Origin: Kribbella sp. NBC_00382
Lineage (GTDB): Bacteria > Actinomycetota > Actinomycetes > Propionibacteriales > Kribbellaceae
Assembly: GCF_036067295.1 (NCBI RefSeq)
Contig: NZ_CP107954.1
Coordinates: forward strand, 1,426,001 to 1,490,000
DNA length: 64,000 nucleotides
Reading direction: 5' to 3'
Position 1 is the first letter of the stretch, and each line of letters starts with the position of its first letter. The notes beneath the pieces are model-generated. The model did not search any database. It saw nothing but the letters and a program-made list of their open reading frames with translations, and was not told where the DNA came from. Shown here one piece after another: positions 49,463 through 56,658 of the stretch. The position numbers and the translations under genes were made by a program.

Positions 49463-50617
49463 TCAGCTGTTGTGGAGGCGGACGGGCATCAGGATGTAGC
49501 GGAAGTTGGTTTGGGGGGCTTCTTCCAGGTCGGTGGCGCCGGTGAGTTCGGCGGGTTTGGTGGGGTGGGTGAAGGCTAGGTGGGCCACTGGGGTGCCGAT
49601 GGCGTGCAGGCCGTCCAGTAGGTACGTCGGGTTGAAGCCGACTGTCACGGGCTCGCCGGTCAGGTGAGTCTCGATCGTTTCCGAGGCTTGGGCTTCCTCG
49701 CCGTTGCCGGCGTCGAGGGTTGCCCCCTCGGCGGTGAAGGTGACTCGGATGGGGGCGTTGCGCTCTGCTACCAGGGCAACGCGTTTGACTGCTTCGACCA
49801 GGGTTGCTGTGTTGATGCGGACCCGGGTTTGGACTGCGGCGGCGGCCGGGATCAGGTTGCGGACCTTGGGGAAGCTTCCGTCCAGCAGGCGCGTTGTCGT
49901 CCAGCGTTCGCCGCCGGAGACCTCGCCGGCAAAGCCGGCTAGCCCGTCCCCACCAGCAGCATCCTGGTCGAGCGAAAGGGTCAGCTCCGATCCCGTCATC
50001 GCCTTGGCAGTATCCGAAAGCACCCGCGCCGGAATCAGAATCGTTGCTGCCAACGGGTCCGGGGTGGCGGGGTGCCACTCGAGTTCTCGGATGGCTAGGC
50101 GGTAGCGGTCGGTGGCCAAGAGGGTGATGGTGGAGGCTTCGATCTCCATCCGGATGCCAGTGAAGACGGGCATGGTGTCGTCGCGGCTAGCGGAGCCTGC
50201 GACCTGGCCGACCGCCTGGGCGAAGACGTCGCTGCGGATGGTGCCGCTGGCAGACGGTTGGGGCGGTAGCTCTGGGTACTCATCGACGGGAAGCGTCTGC
50301 AAGGTGAAGCGTGCCGTGCCACACACCAGCAGGACCTTCGCGCCGTCAACGCTGAAGTCGATCGCCTGGTGGGGCAGGCTTTTCACGATGTCCGCGACCA
50401 GCCGGCCGGAGACCAGACAGCGCCCCGGATCAGCCACCTGCGCCGGCAACGTCACCCGGTGCGACGTCTCGTAGTCGAACCCGGACAGCGTCAGCTGCCC
50501 CTCCGACGCCTCCATCAGCAACCCCGCCAGAATCGGCACACTCGGCCTGCTGGGCAGACTCTTACCCACCCACGCCACCGACTCCACCAGCAGATCCCGC
50601 TCCACCCGTACCTTCAT
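49463..50617 (-). CDS. dnaN: DNA polymerase III sliding clamp (beta subunit)
   Basis: 384 residues, complete, with the three-domain clamp pattern: MKVRVERDLLVESVAWVGKS and PSVPILAGLLMEA at the start, SASRDDTMPVFTGIRMEI in domain 2, and the end FRYILMPVRL that lines the protein-binding pocket. It loads on DNA and tethers polymerase. The normal dnaN sits with dnaA at oriC; no dnaA, recF or gyrB is present here, so this is probably a second clamp. It faces a methionyl-tRNA synthetase gene across a 127-nt shared promoter region. A second dnaN in actinomycetes can be a resistance gene against clamp-targeting peptides (griselimycin type), or serve repair. Confidence 0.95.
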   Translation of the reverse strand: MKVRVERDLLVESVAWVGKSLPSRPSVPILAGLLMEASEGQLTLSGFDYETSHRVTLPAQVADPGRCLVSGRLVADIVKSLPHQAIDFSVDGAKVLLVCGTARFTLQTLPVDEYPELPPQPSASGTIRSDVFAQAVGQVAGSASRDDTMPVFTGIRMEIEASTITLLATDRYRLAIRELEWHPATPDPLAATILIPARVLSDTAKAMTGSELTLSLDQDAAGGDGLAGFAGEVSGGERWTTTRLLDGSFPKVRNLIPAAAAVQTRVRINTATLVEAVKRVALVAERNAPIRVTFTAEGATLDAGNGEEAQASETIETHLTGEPVTVGFNPTYLLDGLHAIGTPVAHLAFTHPTKPAELTGATDLEEAPQTNFRYILMPVRLHNS

Positions 50618-50731
50618 GCCGACCGCCTCCCAGCTTCCTCACTGGGTCCCACTCAACCACCCGCCACCGACAGTTTCCGCAGCTCGCGAAGCGGCCGCCA
50701 AAACGAAGTACGAGCGCGACCACCCTGCTGC

Positions 50732-50737
50732 TAGCCT
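50732..50737 (+). promoter_or_regulatory. -10-like box for the metG leader transcript
   Basis: TAGCCT ends 7 nt before the ATG of the leader peptide, so the leader would be translated from a near-leaderless mRNA. A similar box lies at the same distance before the trpS leader. Confidence 0.45.
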
Positions 50738-50744
50738 GAATGGC

Positions 50745-50783
50745 ATGAACAGCTTCCCGTCGCAGCAGATGATGCCCCGCTAG
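50745..50783 (+). CDS. Met-rich leader peptide of the methionyl-tRNA synthetase gene
   Basis: Twelve codons, MNSFPSQQMMPR then TAG. Tandem Met codons (50769-50774) precede a hairpin CCCCG/CGGGG (50775-50779 and 50785-50789), a second possible pairing of CGGGG with CCCCG at 50821-50825, and a terminator stem at 50816-50838. This is the classic attenuator layout: stalling at the two Met codons when charged tRNA-Met is scarce would cover the first hairpin and favour the antiterminator. It closely resembles the trpS leader at 56517-56555. Confidence 0.8.
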   Translation: MNSFPSQQMMPR

Positions 50784-50815
50784 CCGGGGTTCAGCGACGG
50801 ACGTTCCAATCGATC

Positions 50816-50840
50816 CGAGGCCCCGAGTCGGGGCCTCGTT
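50816..50840 (+). terminator. Attenuator terminator before metG
   Basis: Stem CGAGGCCCC/GGGGCCTCG (9 bp, 50816-50824 and 50830-50838) with loop GAGTC and a following TT. Its left arm (50821-50824) can alternatively pair with CGGGG at 50785-50789. Confidence 0.8.
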
Positions 50841-50897
50841 CGCGTTCCACCGGGCGGCGTCGTCCCGGCTCTCCTCCCCATCCAGCAGGAGATTCCG

Positions 50898-52373
50898 ATG
50901 ACGCGTACCTATCTGACCACCACCATCCCGTTCGTCAACGCCCGCCCACATCTTGGGTTCGCCCTCGAGCTGGTCCAGGCCGACGTACTCGCCCGGCATT
51001 GCCGCCGCCGAGGCGACGAGGTCCGTTTCCTCACCGGTACGGACGAGAACTCCCTCAAGAACGTGCTCGCCGCCGAGGCGGAGGGCATCGCAGTACAGGA
51101 GCTGGTCGATCGCAACGCCGCGGCGTTCGAAGGCCTCCGCACCCCACTCGACCTGTCCTTCGACGACTTCATCAGGACCAGCAGCGATCCACGGCATCGA
51201 GCCGGCGTCGAGCGATTGTGGCAACGCTGCGCCGACGCCGGCGACCTCTACCGGAAGCACTACGAGGGCCTGTACTGCGTCGGCTGCGAACAGTTCTACC
51301 AACCCGAGGACCTCGCCGACGGCCGCTGCCCCGACCACGGCACCGAGCCGCAACTCGTCGCCGAGAAGAACTGGTTCTTCCGCCTCTCCCGGTACGCCGA
51401 ACAGCTCCGCGAACTCATCACGAGCGGCAAAATCAACATCCAACCGGCCACCCGGCGTAACGAAGTACTGGCGTTGATCGACAGCGGGCTACACGACTTC
51501 TCCATCTCGCGCTCGCAGCGTCGCGCGCGAGGTTGGGGCATCCCGGTCCCCGGCGATCCCGATCAGGTCGTCTACGTCTGGTGGGACGCCCTGGTCAACT
51601 ACGTGTCAAGCCTCGGCTACGGCATTGGCAGCAACGATCTGGAGCACTGGTGGCAGCGATCCGACAACCGGATTCACCTGCTGGGCAAGGGAGTTGTCCG
51701 CTTCCACGCGGTCTACTGGCCCGCGATCCTGCTCTCGGCCGACCTGGCGCTGCCGACCGAGATCCTCGTCCACGACTACCTCACCGTCGACGGCCGGAAG
51801 ATCAGCAAGTCCGCCGGTACGCCGATCGACCCGGCCGAACTCGTCGACGAGGTCGGCGCCGATGCCGTTCGCTGGTGGCTGCTCCGGGACGTCCCGAGGA
51901 TCGGCGACGCGGACTTCACCCGCGATCGCCTGATCGCTCGCAGCAACTCCGACCTCGCCGGCGGCCTCGGCAATCTCGTCAACCGCGTCGTCTCCCTCAT
52001 CCACCGGTACTACGCCGGCCGGGTGCCCGCACTCCTACCAGCCCCCGGAGAACTCCGAACGGCCGTCACCAACGCACCCGGCCAGATCGAGACTGCCCTC
52101 GCGAACTACGACTTCCGCAAAGCGGCCACCGCTCTGTGGGACATCGTCGAGTCCGCCAACCGCTACATCGAGACCACCGAGCCATGGCAGCTCGCCAAAA
52201 CCCAGGATCCCTTGCTGACAAAGGTCCTGGCCACTCTCCACCACGCCTGCCTGGCGCTGGCAGGGGAGCTGTCCCCCTTCCTCCCGAGCGCAGCCGCCCG
52301 CATCACTACGCAATGCACCCCGATCGACGGCATCCTTCCACCGGCGACCCCGTTGTTCCCCAGGCTCACCTGA
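50898..52373 (+). CDS. metG: Methionyl-tRNA synthetase
   Basis: 491 residues. The HIGH motif is HLGF (18-21, in ARPHLGFALELVQ), the KMSKS motif KISKS (301-305), and a zinc knuckle is formed by Cys127, Cys130 and Cys144 (YCVGCEQFY, GRCPDHG). It charges tRNA-Met with methionine. It lacks the C-terminal tRNA-binding extension of longer MetRS types. It is controlled by a Met-Met leader peptide and attenuator. An extra copy is possible: next to it lies an extra-looking dnaN and an MFS exporter, the type of set found when a target is duplicated for resistance. Whether another metG exists in the genome cannot be seen here. Confidence 0.95.
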   Translation: MTRTYLTTTIPFVNARPHLGFALELVQADVLARHCRRRGDEVRFLTGTDENSLKNVLAAEAEGIAVQELVDRNAAAFEGLRTPLDLSFDDFIRTSSDPRHRAGVERLWQRCADAGDLYRKHYEGLYCVGCEQFYQPEDLADGRCPDHGTEPQLVAEKNWFFRLSRYAEQLRELITSGKINIQPATRRNEVLALIDSGLHDFSISRSQRRARGWGIPVPGDPDQVVYVWWDALVNYVSSLGYGIGSNDLEHWWQRSDNRIHLLGKGVVRFHAVYWPAILLSADLALPTEILVHDYLTVDGRKISKSAGTPIDPAELVDEVGADAVRWWLLRDVPRIGDADFTRDRLIARSNSDLAGGLGNLVNRVVSLIHRYYAGRVPALLPAPGELRTAVTNAPGQIETALANYDFRKAATALWDIVESANRYIETTEPWQLAKTQDPLLTKVLATLHHACLALAGELSPFLPSAAARITTQCTPIDGILPPATPLFPRLT

Positions 52374-53571
52374 GTTTGCGCAACGGCGAGAGCAGAAACG
52401 TCAACGGCGAAAGACAAAGCCCCAGGGCAGCCAGCAACAGAGCCGAGCGATTCCCGAGGTGGGCGGCCAGCACGCCGCCCACCAAGGACCCGATCGGCAT
52501 CAGCCCGAGTCCAAGGAAGTTAAGGGTAGCCACGACCCGCCCCTGTAGCTCCAGCGGCGTCACCGTCTGCCGGATGGCCATCGTCGCGATATCGACAGTC
52601 TGGCTGAACGTGCCGTACAGAAAGTTGAGCACCATCAGTAAGACCACCGAACCATCGAGCGCAGGCACACACAGCATCGCGACATCCGAGATCAGCGCAG
52701 CCACGATCAGTACCCGCCCGTAGCCGAAACGCCTCGGCAAGCTGGCGGAGAAGTACGAGCCCAGCAACGCCCCCGGCCCCGACGCTGCCAGCACCAGGCC
52801 GAGCTCCGCGCCGGACAGGTGCAGCGTGCGCGAGAGGAACAGCAGGTACGCCGTGATCAGTGCCGCGTAGGAGAACTGGTAAACGCAGGAAGCAATCGCG
52901 ATCGTACGCAAAGTGACATTCCCAAAGACCAACGTCACCCCGGCCCGGATCTGCCGGAGCATCCCGCCGACCCTCTCAGCGGGCGGTGGCGCGTCGGATC
53001 GCCGGATCCTTTGCAGGGAAAGGAACGACACGACGAAGAAGGCCGCTGTCCCCAAGGCCGCGATCGGTGCCGTAAGCAACGACATCATGCCGCCACCCAG
53101 AGCCGGGCCGCAGATCCAGGACGCCGACCTGCTGCCCTCCAGCAGGCTGTTGCCTTGCGGCAGCTGCTCACGACCGATCAGCCGGGGCAGTGATGCCTGG
53201 TAGGCCACGTCGAAGGACACCATCAGGATCCCGGTGACGAAGGCGACGGCATAGAGCCACGGCAGCCCGAAGACGTCCAGCAGGAAAGCGATCGGGATCA
53301 GCCCGAGCACGAGTGCCCGGCCGAGGTCGGACAGCACCATCAGCCGGCGAGCGCGGGAGCGGTCGGCCAGCGCCCCGAAGTACAGGGAGAAGAGCAGGAT
53401 CGGGGCCTGCTGGACGGCGCGCAGCAGGCCTAGCTGAGCGGCGCTCGCGCCGAGGGTGGTGACTGCGATGAGCGGCAGCGTGACCTGACTGGCCTGCGCG
53501 CCGAGCTGGGAAGCGGTCTGGCCGATCCAGAAACGAACGAAATCACGATCGGCCCACAAGGTGGGTGGCAC
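52366..53571 (-). CDS. MFS transporter
   Basis: 401 residues from GTG 53571. Twelve helices, with MFS motif LYFGALADRSRARRLMVLSD in loop 2-3 and a second half starting near IAIASCVYQFSYAALITAYL. It is of the DHA3/MFS_3 enterobactin-exporter-like type that exports drugs, siderophores or other small molecules. Its 3' end overlaps metG by 8 nt (convergent). It closes the inserted block. Its substrate is unknown. Confidence 0.92.
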   Translation of the reverse strand: MPPTLWADRDFVRFWIGQTASQLGAQASQVTLPLIAVTTLGASAAQLGLLRAVQQAPILLFSLYFGALADRSRARRLMVLSDLGRALVLGLIPIAFLLDVFGLPWLYAVAFVTGILMVSFDVAYQASLPRLIGREQLPQGNSLLEGSRSASWICGPALGGGMMSLLTAPIAALGTAAFFVVSFLSLQRIRRSDAPPPAERVGGMLRQIRAGVTLVFGNVTLRTIAIASCVYQFSYAALITAYLLFLSRTLHLSGAELGLVLAASGPGALLGSYFSASLPRRFGYGRVLIVAALISDVAMLCVPALDGSVVLLMVLNFLYGTFSQTVDIATMAIRQTVTPLELQGRVVATLNFLGLGLMPIGSLVGGVLAAHLGNRSALLLAALGLCLSPLTFLLSPLRKLR

Positions 53572-53776
53572 GGAGGAATCCCTCGAGAAGCCCCGCCCGA
53601 GGGCAGGGAGAAAGGCTCACGGTGCCACCACAGGCAGCACGCGATGACTGACGTGCGTCAACGCGTGCGCGAACGACCGGGAATGTCCAACACCTCCTGG
53701 ATCACCCTCCGCACACTAACCGCCACCCCTGACACCGGCAACCGATTTCACCCGGCCGCGCGGCTGGGCAGCGCGA

Positions 53777-53809
53777 AGCGGCCGGTCCCTTGCGGGGTTT
53801 CCGGCCGCT
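53777..53809 (-). terminator. Terminator after the HTH gene
   Basis: A 9-bp stem AGCGGCCGG/CCGGCCGCT (53777-53785 and 53801-53809) with a 15-nt loop lies 15 nt after the stop of the HTH gene. The rest of 53572-53776 holds no gene that I can see. Confidence 0.6.
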
Positions 53810-53823
53810 GTCGCTTCTCGTGG

Positions 53824-54039
53824 TTATCCGGCTTGGAAGAACGCGCCTTTGAGGTAGTCGTGCACGGCATCCTCAGACACCCGGAACGACCGACCCACCC
53901 GCACCGCGGGCAGCTCTCCGGAGTGCACCAATCGGTACACCGTCATCTTGGAGACGCGCATGGCCGTGGCAACCTCTGCCACGGTCAGAAACTTCACCTC
54001 GGCGAGCGGGGACTCACCACCGGACTTCTTTGATGCCAT
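53824..54039 (-). CDS. BldC/excisionase-type helix-turn-helix protein (MerR-like)
   Basis: 71 residues from the ATG at 54039. FLTVAEVATAMRVSKMTVYR and LVHSGELPAVRVGRSFRVSE form a winged HTH of the excisionase/BldC type, with a short Lys/Ser-rich start. In Streptomyces a gene of this type (SCO3328) lies beside the bS22 gene, and the mycobacterial counterpart is Rv0500A. It is a small DNA-binding regulator; its target is unknown. Its present distance of 11 kb from bS22 marks an insertion. Confidence 0.88.
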   Translation of the reverse strand: MASKKSGGESPLAEVKFLTVAEVATAMRVSKMTVYRLVHSGELPAVRVGRSFRVSEDAVHDYLKGAFFQAG

Positions 54040-54208
54040 AACGCACCGCACTTCCAGCACGGGTCGTGCGCCGGCTTCCCCTCCGGCACCTCCGCCCGTG
54101 CATGAACAGAGCGTAGTGGCTGTTGGTGCGAATGGGAAAGAGGGTGCCTGGTGTGACTGGATGGTTCACCCGAATCAGAGTGTCGCAGCAGCCTGATCCG
54201 GGCTGGGT

Positions 54209-55384
54209 CTAGTACGTCGGATCGAGCCCGAGGAGCGGGAAGCTGATGTCCCGGGTCGCCTTGATCGAGCGATCCAGCCAGGTGTCGGGGTTGTACCCGG
54301 TCGACCAGTCCGCGTACGTCGGAGCGCGCCCGTCCGTCATCCGCATCGGCGCCACCCGGCCGTACCGGATCTGGATGTCCTCGCGCCACGACTCCGGTAC
54401 CGCCGTCTCGGGATCGATCGGCTCGCCGGCCACGATCGCCAGCAGATGGGTCCAGGCGCGCGGTACGACGTCGATGATCGCGTAGCCGCCACCACCGGTC
54501 GACACCCACTTGCCGTCGCAGACCTGGTGGGCTAGGTCGTGCAAGGCCAGGTACGCCGCCCGCTGCCCGTCGACCGTCTTGGTGAGGTGCGCCAGCGGGT
54601 CCTCCGCGTGGGAGTCGCAGCCGTGCTGGGTGACGAGCACCGACGGCTTGAACGCCTTCACCACGTCCGGCACGATCGCGTGGAACGCCCGCAGCCAGCC
54701 AGCGTCCCCGGTACCAGGCGGCAGCGGGATGTTGACCGCACTACCCTCCGCATCCGGCCCACCGGTCTCCCCTGCCCCACCAGTGCCCGGGAACAGGGTC
54801 GTCGGCGACTCGTGCAGGCTCACGGTGAGTACACGCGGGTTGTTGTAGAACACGGTCTGTACGCCGTCCCCGTGGTGGACGTCCACGTCGACGTACGCGA
54901 CCCGCTCAGCGCCATGGTCGAGCAGCCACTGGATCGCGACGGCCGGGTCGTTGTAGACGCAGAAGCCGCTGGCCATCCCCGGCATCGCGTGGTGCAGCCC
55001 GCCGGAGATGTTGGCGGCGTGCAGCACGTCGCCCTCCCAGACGGCCCGGGCAGCCTCGACGGACGCACCGACCACATGTGCCGACGCCTCGTGCATCTGC
55101 GGGAAGCAGTACGTGTCGTCGGTGCCGAGCCCGTGCTCCGGGTCCGGGTGATCCGGATCCGCCCCGGCCCGCTTCACGGCCGCGATGTACTCGGCTGTGT
55201 GCACGGTCCGCAGCAGCGCGTCATCCGCGACCGGCGCGGGCACCACCTTCAGCTGATCCAGTACGCCGAGCGCCCGCGCCAGCCGAATCGTCAGATCCAC
55301 CCGGATCGGACTCATCGGATGCCCATGCCCGAAGTCGTACGCCGTCAGCCCCTCATCGAAGACCAGCATCGCCTCACCGCTCAT
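54209..55384 (-). CDS. acuC: Acetoin utilisation protein AcuC (histone deacetylase-like)
   Basis: 391 residues from the ATG at 55384. The class I/II deacetylase core is intact: the charge-relay His pair in GGLHHAMPGMASGFCVYND, the zinc ligands in VAYVDVDVHHGDGVQ, and VLVTQHGCDSHAEDPLAHL and WVSTGGGGYAI at the end. AcuC proteins remove acetyl groups from lysines (in Bacillus, from acetyl-CoA synthetase). It lies between the HTH gene and trpS as in Streptomyces (SCO3330). The C-terminus of about 60 residues after the core is variable. Confidence 0.95.
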   Translation of the reverse strand: MSGEAMLVFDEGLTAYDFGHGHPMSPIRVDLTIRLARALGVLDQLKVVPAPVADDALLRTVHTAEYIAAVKRAGADPDHPDPEHGLGTDDTYCFPQMHEASAHVVGASVEAARAVWEGDVLHAANISGGLHHAMPGMASGFCVYNDPAVAIQWLLDHGAERVAYVDVDVHHGDGVQTVFYNNPRVLTVSLHESPTTLFPGTGGAGETGGPDAEGSAVNIPLPPGTGDAGWLRAFHAIVPDVVKAFKPSVLVTQHGCDSHAEDPLAHLTKTVDGQRAAYLALHDLAHQVCDGKWVSTGGGGYAIIDVVPRAWTHLLAIVAGEPIDPETAVPESWREDIQIRYGRVAPMRMTDGRAPTYADWSTGYNPDTWLDRSIKATRDISFPLLGLDPTY

Positions 55385-55457
55385 GCCCCCGACCTTAGCC
55401 CGCAAGCGCCGCACGGTCCTCCGCTCAGCCGATCGCCGGTGTCTATCTCGTCCACGC

Positions 55458-55772
55458 TCAGCCGGCCGGTGGATTGGCCCGGCCCCACCGGGTGTTCAGC
55501 CGGTAAGCCCCACCGCGCGCATGGAACAAGGCCATCCCCAGTACGCCGACCGCCCCCGCAACCCAACCCACCACCTCATGCCGGCCAACTCCCGACCAGG
55601 CGACCAGCAGTGCCGCGATCACCAGCGCCGCCCAGCCGCCGATCACATTCCGGACGGCCGAGTTGCCGGTGACGTTGGGGTATTGCTGGGCGGTGATGCC
55701 GCGGACGAAGTGCGGGATGCCGTTGGCGCCGACCACCCCGGCCAGGAACGTCAGCAGGATCGCGTGGATCAT
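55458..55772 (-). CDS. Small four-helix membrane protein regulated with a TetR gene
   Basis: 104 residues from the ATG at 55772, with AAAGGAG 9-15 nt upstream. Helices: MIHAILLTFLAGVVGANG, NVIGGWAALVIAALLVAW and VVGWVAGAVGVLGMALFHA, and a loop HFVRGITAQQYPNVTGNSAV. The family is unknown to me, but small membrane proteins divergent from a TetR gene are a common efflux- or stress-type set. The shared intergenic region carries a perfect 16-bp inverted repeat at 55791-55850 that probably binds the TetR protein. Confidence 0.8.
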   Translation of the reverse strand: MIHAILLTFLAGVVGANGIPHFVRGITAQQYPNVTGNSAVRNVIGGWAALVIAALLVAWSGVGRHEVVGWVAGAVGVLGMALFHARGGAYRLNTRWGRANPPAG

Positions 55773-55790
55773 CGCGACCAACTCCTTTCG

Positions 55791-55850
55791 GTCTACGTGT
55801 GTTGACTGAAAGGTAGCCCTCACCGAGCACTTCGGTCAACACACGTAGAC
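55791..55850. promoter_or_regulatory. TetR operator-like inverted repeat between divergent genes
   Basis: Perfect 16-bp arms GTCTACGTGTGTTGAC (55791-55806) and GTCAACACACGTAGAC (55835-55850), extended to 20 bp with one mismatch. A minus-strand promoter TTGACC-18-TACCTT is embedded, so a bound TetR dimer pair would cover it. Confidence 0.75.
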
Positions 55851-55857
55851 TGAGGAG

Positions 55858-56415
55858 ATGCAGCAGACAAGCAGGGCGGCGCAGCGGGAGCAGACCAAGG
55901 CCCGGATCCTGGCCGCGGCCCGGCAGTTGTTCGGCGAGCACGGCTACGACCGGACGACGATCCGTTCGATCGCGGCCGCGGCCGGCAGCGACCCTGGCCT
56001 GGTGATGCGGTACTTCGAGTCGAAGGAGAACCTCTTCGCCCAGGTGGCGACGATCCCCGCCGACGGCCCGATCGAGGGCGACACAGACCGGATCGCCGAA
56101 CTGCTGACCGCCGCCCTGGGCAGCAAACTGGCCGACGAACCGGCGGCCGGACTCGCAGCACTCCGTGCGATGTTCAGCCATCCCGAGGCAGCCAAAGAAG
56201 TCCGCACCGCGATGATCGGCCAGCAACGCCAGATCGCGGCACTGATGCCCGGCGAGGACGCCGTACTACGAGCAGGCGTGATCGGCGCCCTGACCATCGG
56301 CACCGTGATCGCCCGCCACCTCCTCCAGCTCGACGGCCTCGCCGACGCCTCCCCCGACGAGATCACCCAGCTGGTCGGCCCACTCATCGACACTCTGGTC
56401 ACCGGCACCGCTTGA
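55858..56415 (+). CDS. TetR-family transcriptional regulator
   Basis: 185 residues. The N-terminal HTH is ARILAAARQLFGEHGYDRTT followed by IRSIAAAAGSDPGLVMRYFE. The C-terminal ligand domain has the TetR_C-like wording GLAALRAMFSHPEAAKEVRT. It probably represses the divergent membrane-protein gene and itself through the inverted repeat at 55791-55850, which ends 7 nt before its start codon. The inducer is unknown. Confidence 0.93.
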   Translation: MQQTSRAAQREQTKARILAAARQLFGEHGYDRTTIRSIAAAAGSDPGLVMRYFESKENLFAQVATIPADGPIEGDTDRIAELLTAALGSKLADEPAAGLAALRAMFSHPEAAKEVRTAMIGQQRQIAALMPGEDAVLRAGVIGALTIGTVIARHLLQLDGLADASPDEITQLVGPLIDTLVTGTA

Positions 56416-56504
56416 CCTCAGCTGCAGCAGAGGTTGCAGGCCGAGCCGCCGGGATGTCGTGTCCTGACGGCGGCGGTGGGTGGCGGGGCGGGCGTAGTAC
56501 GGGC

Positions 56505-56510
56505 TATGGT
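56505..56510 (+). promoter_or_regulatory. -10-like box for the trpS leader transcript
   Basis: TATGGT ends 6 nt before the GTG of the leader peptide, similar to the metG leader (7 nt). Confidence 0.4.
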
Positions 56511-56516
56511 TTTGGG

Positions 56517-56555
56517 GTGAACACGTTCAGGTTGCAGGAGTGGTGGGCCGCTTAG
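56517..56555 (+). CDS. Trp leader peptide of trpS
   Basis: Twelve codons, MNTFRLQEWWAA then TAG, from GTG 56517. Tandem Trp codons at 56541-56546 lie inside an outer hairpin (GCAGGAG 56534-56540 with CTCCTGC 56563-56569). GGCGG at 56555-56559 can pair with CCGCC at 56590-56594, part of the terminator stem. Ribosome stalling at the Trp codons would thus release trpS from attenuation. Leader peptides with tandem Trp codons are described for actinobacterial tryptophan genes. Confidence 0.85.
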   Translation: MNTFRLQEWWAA

Positions 56556-56585
56556 GCGGACCCTCCTGCGTTCACGCGCATCCAC

Positions 56586-56613
56586 AAGGCCGCCTCGCCG
56601 AGGCGGCCTTTTT
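56586..56613 (+). terminator. Attenuator terminator before trpS
   Basis: A 12-bp stem (AAGGCCGCCTCG 56586-56597 with CGAGGCGGCCTT 56599-56610) and a run of five T (56609-56613), an unusually good intrinsic terminator for this GC content. Confidence 0.88.
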
Positions 56614-56658
56614 GTGTGTCCGTCGGTTGGTGGGGCTCGATCGACAAAGGACAAGACC

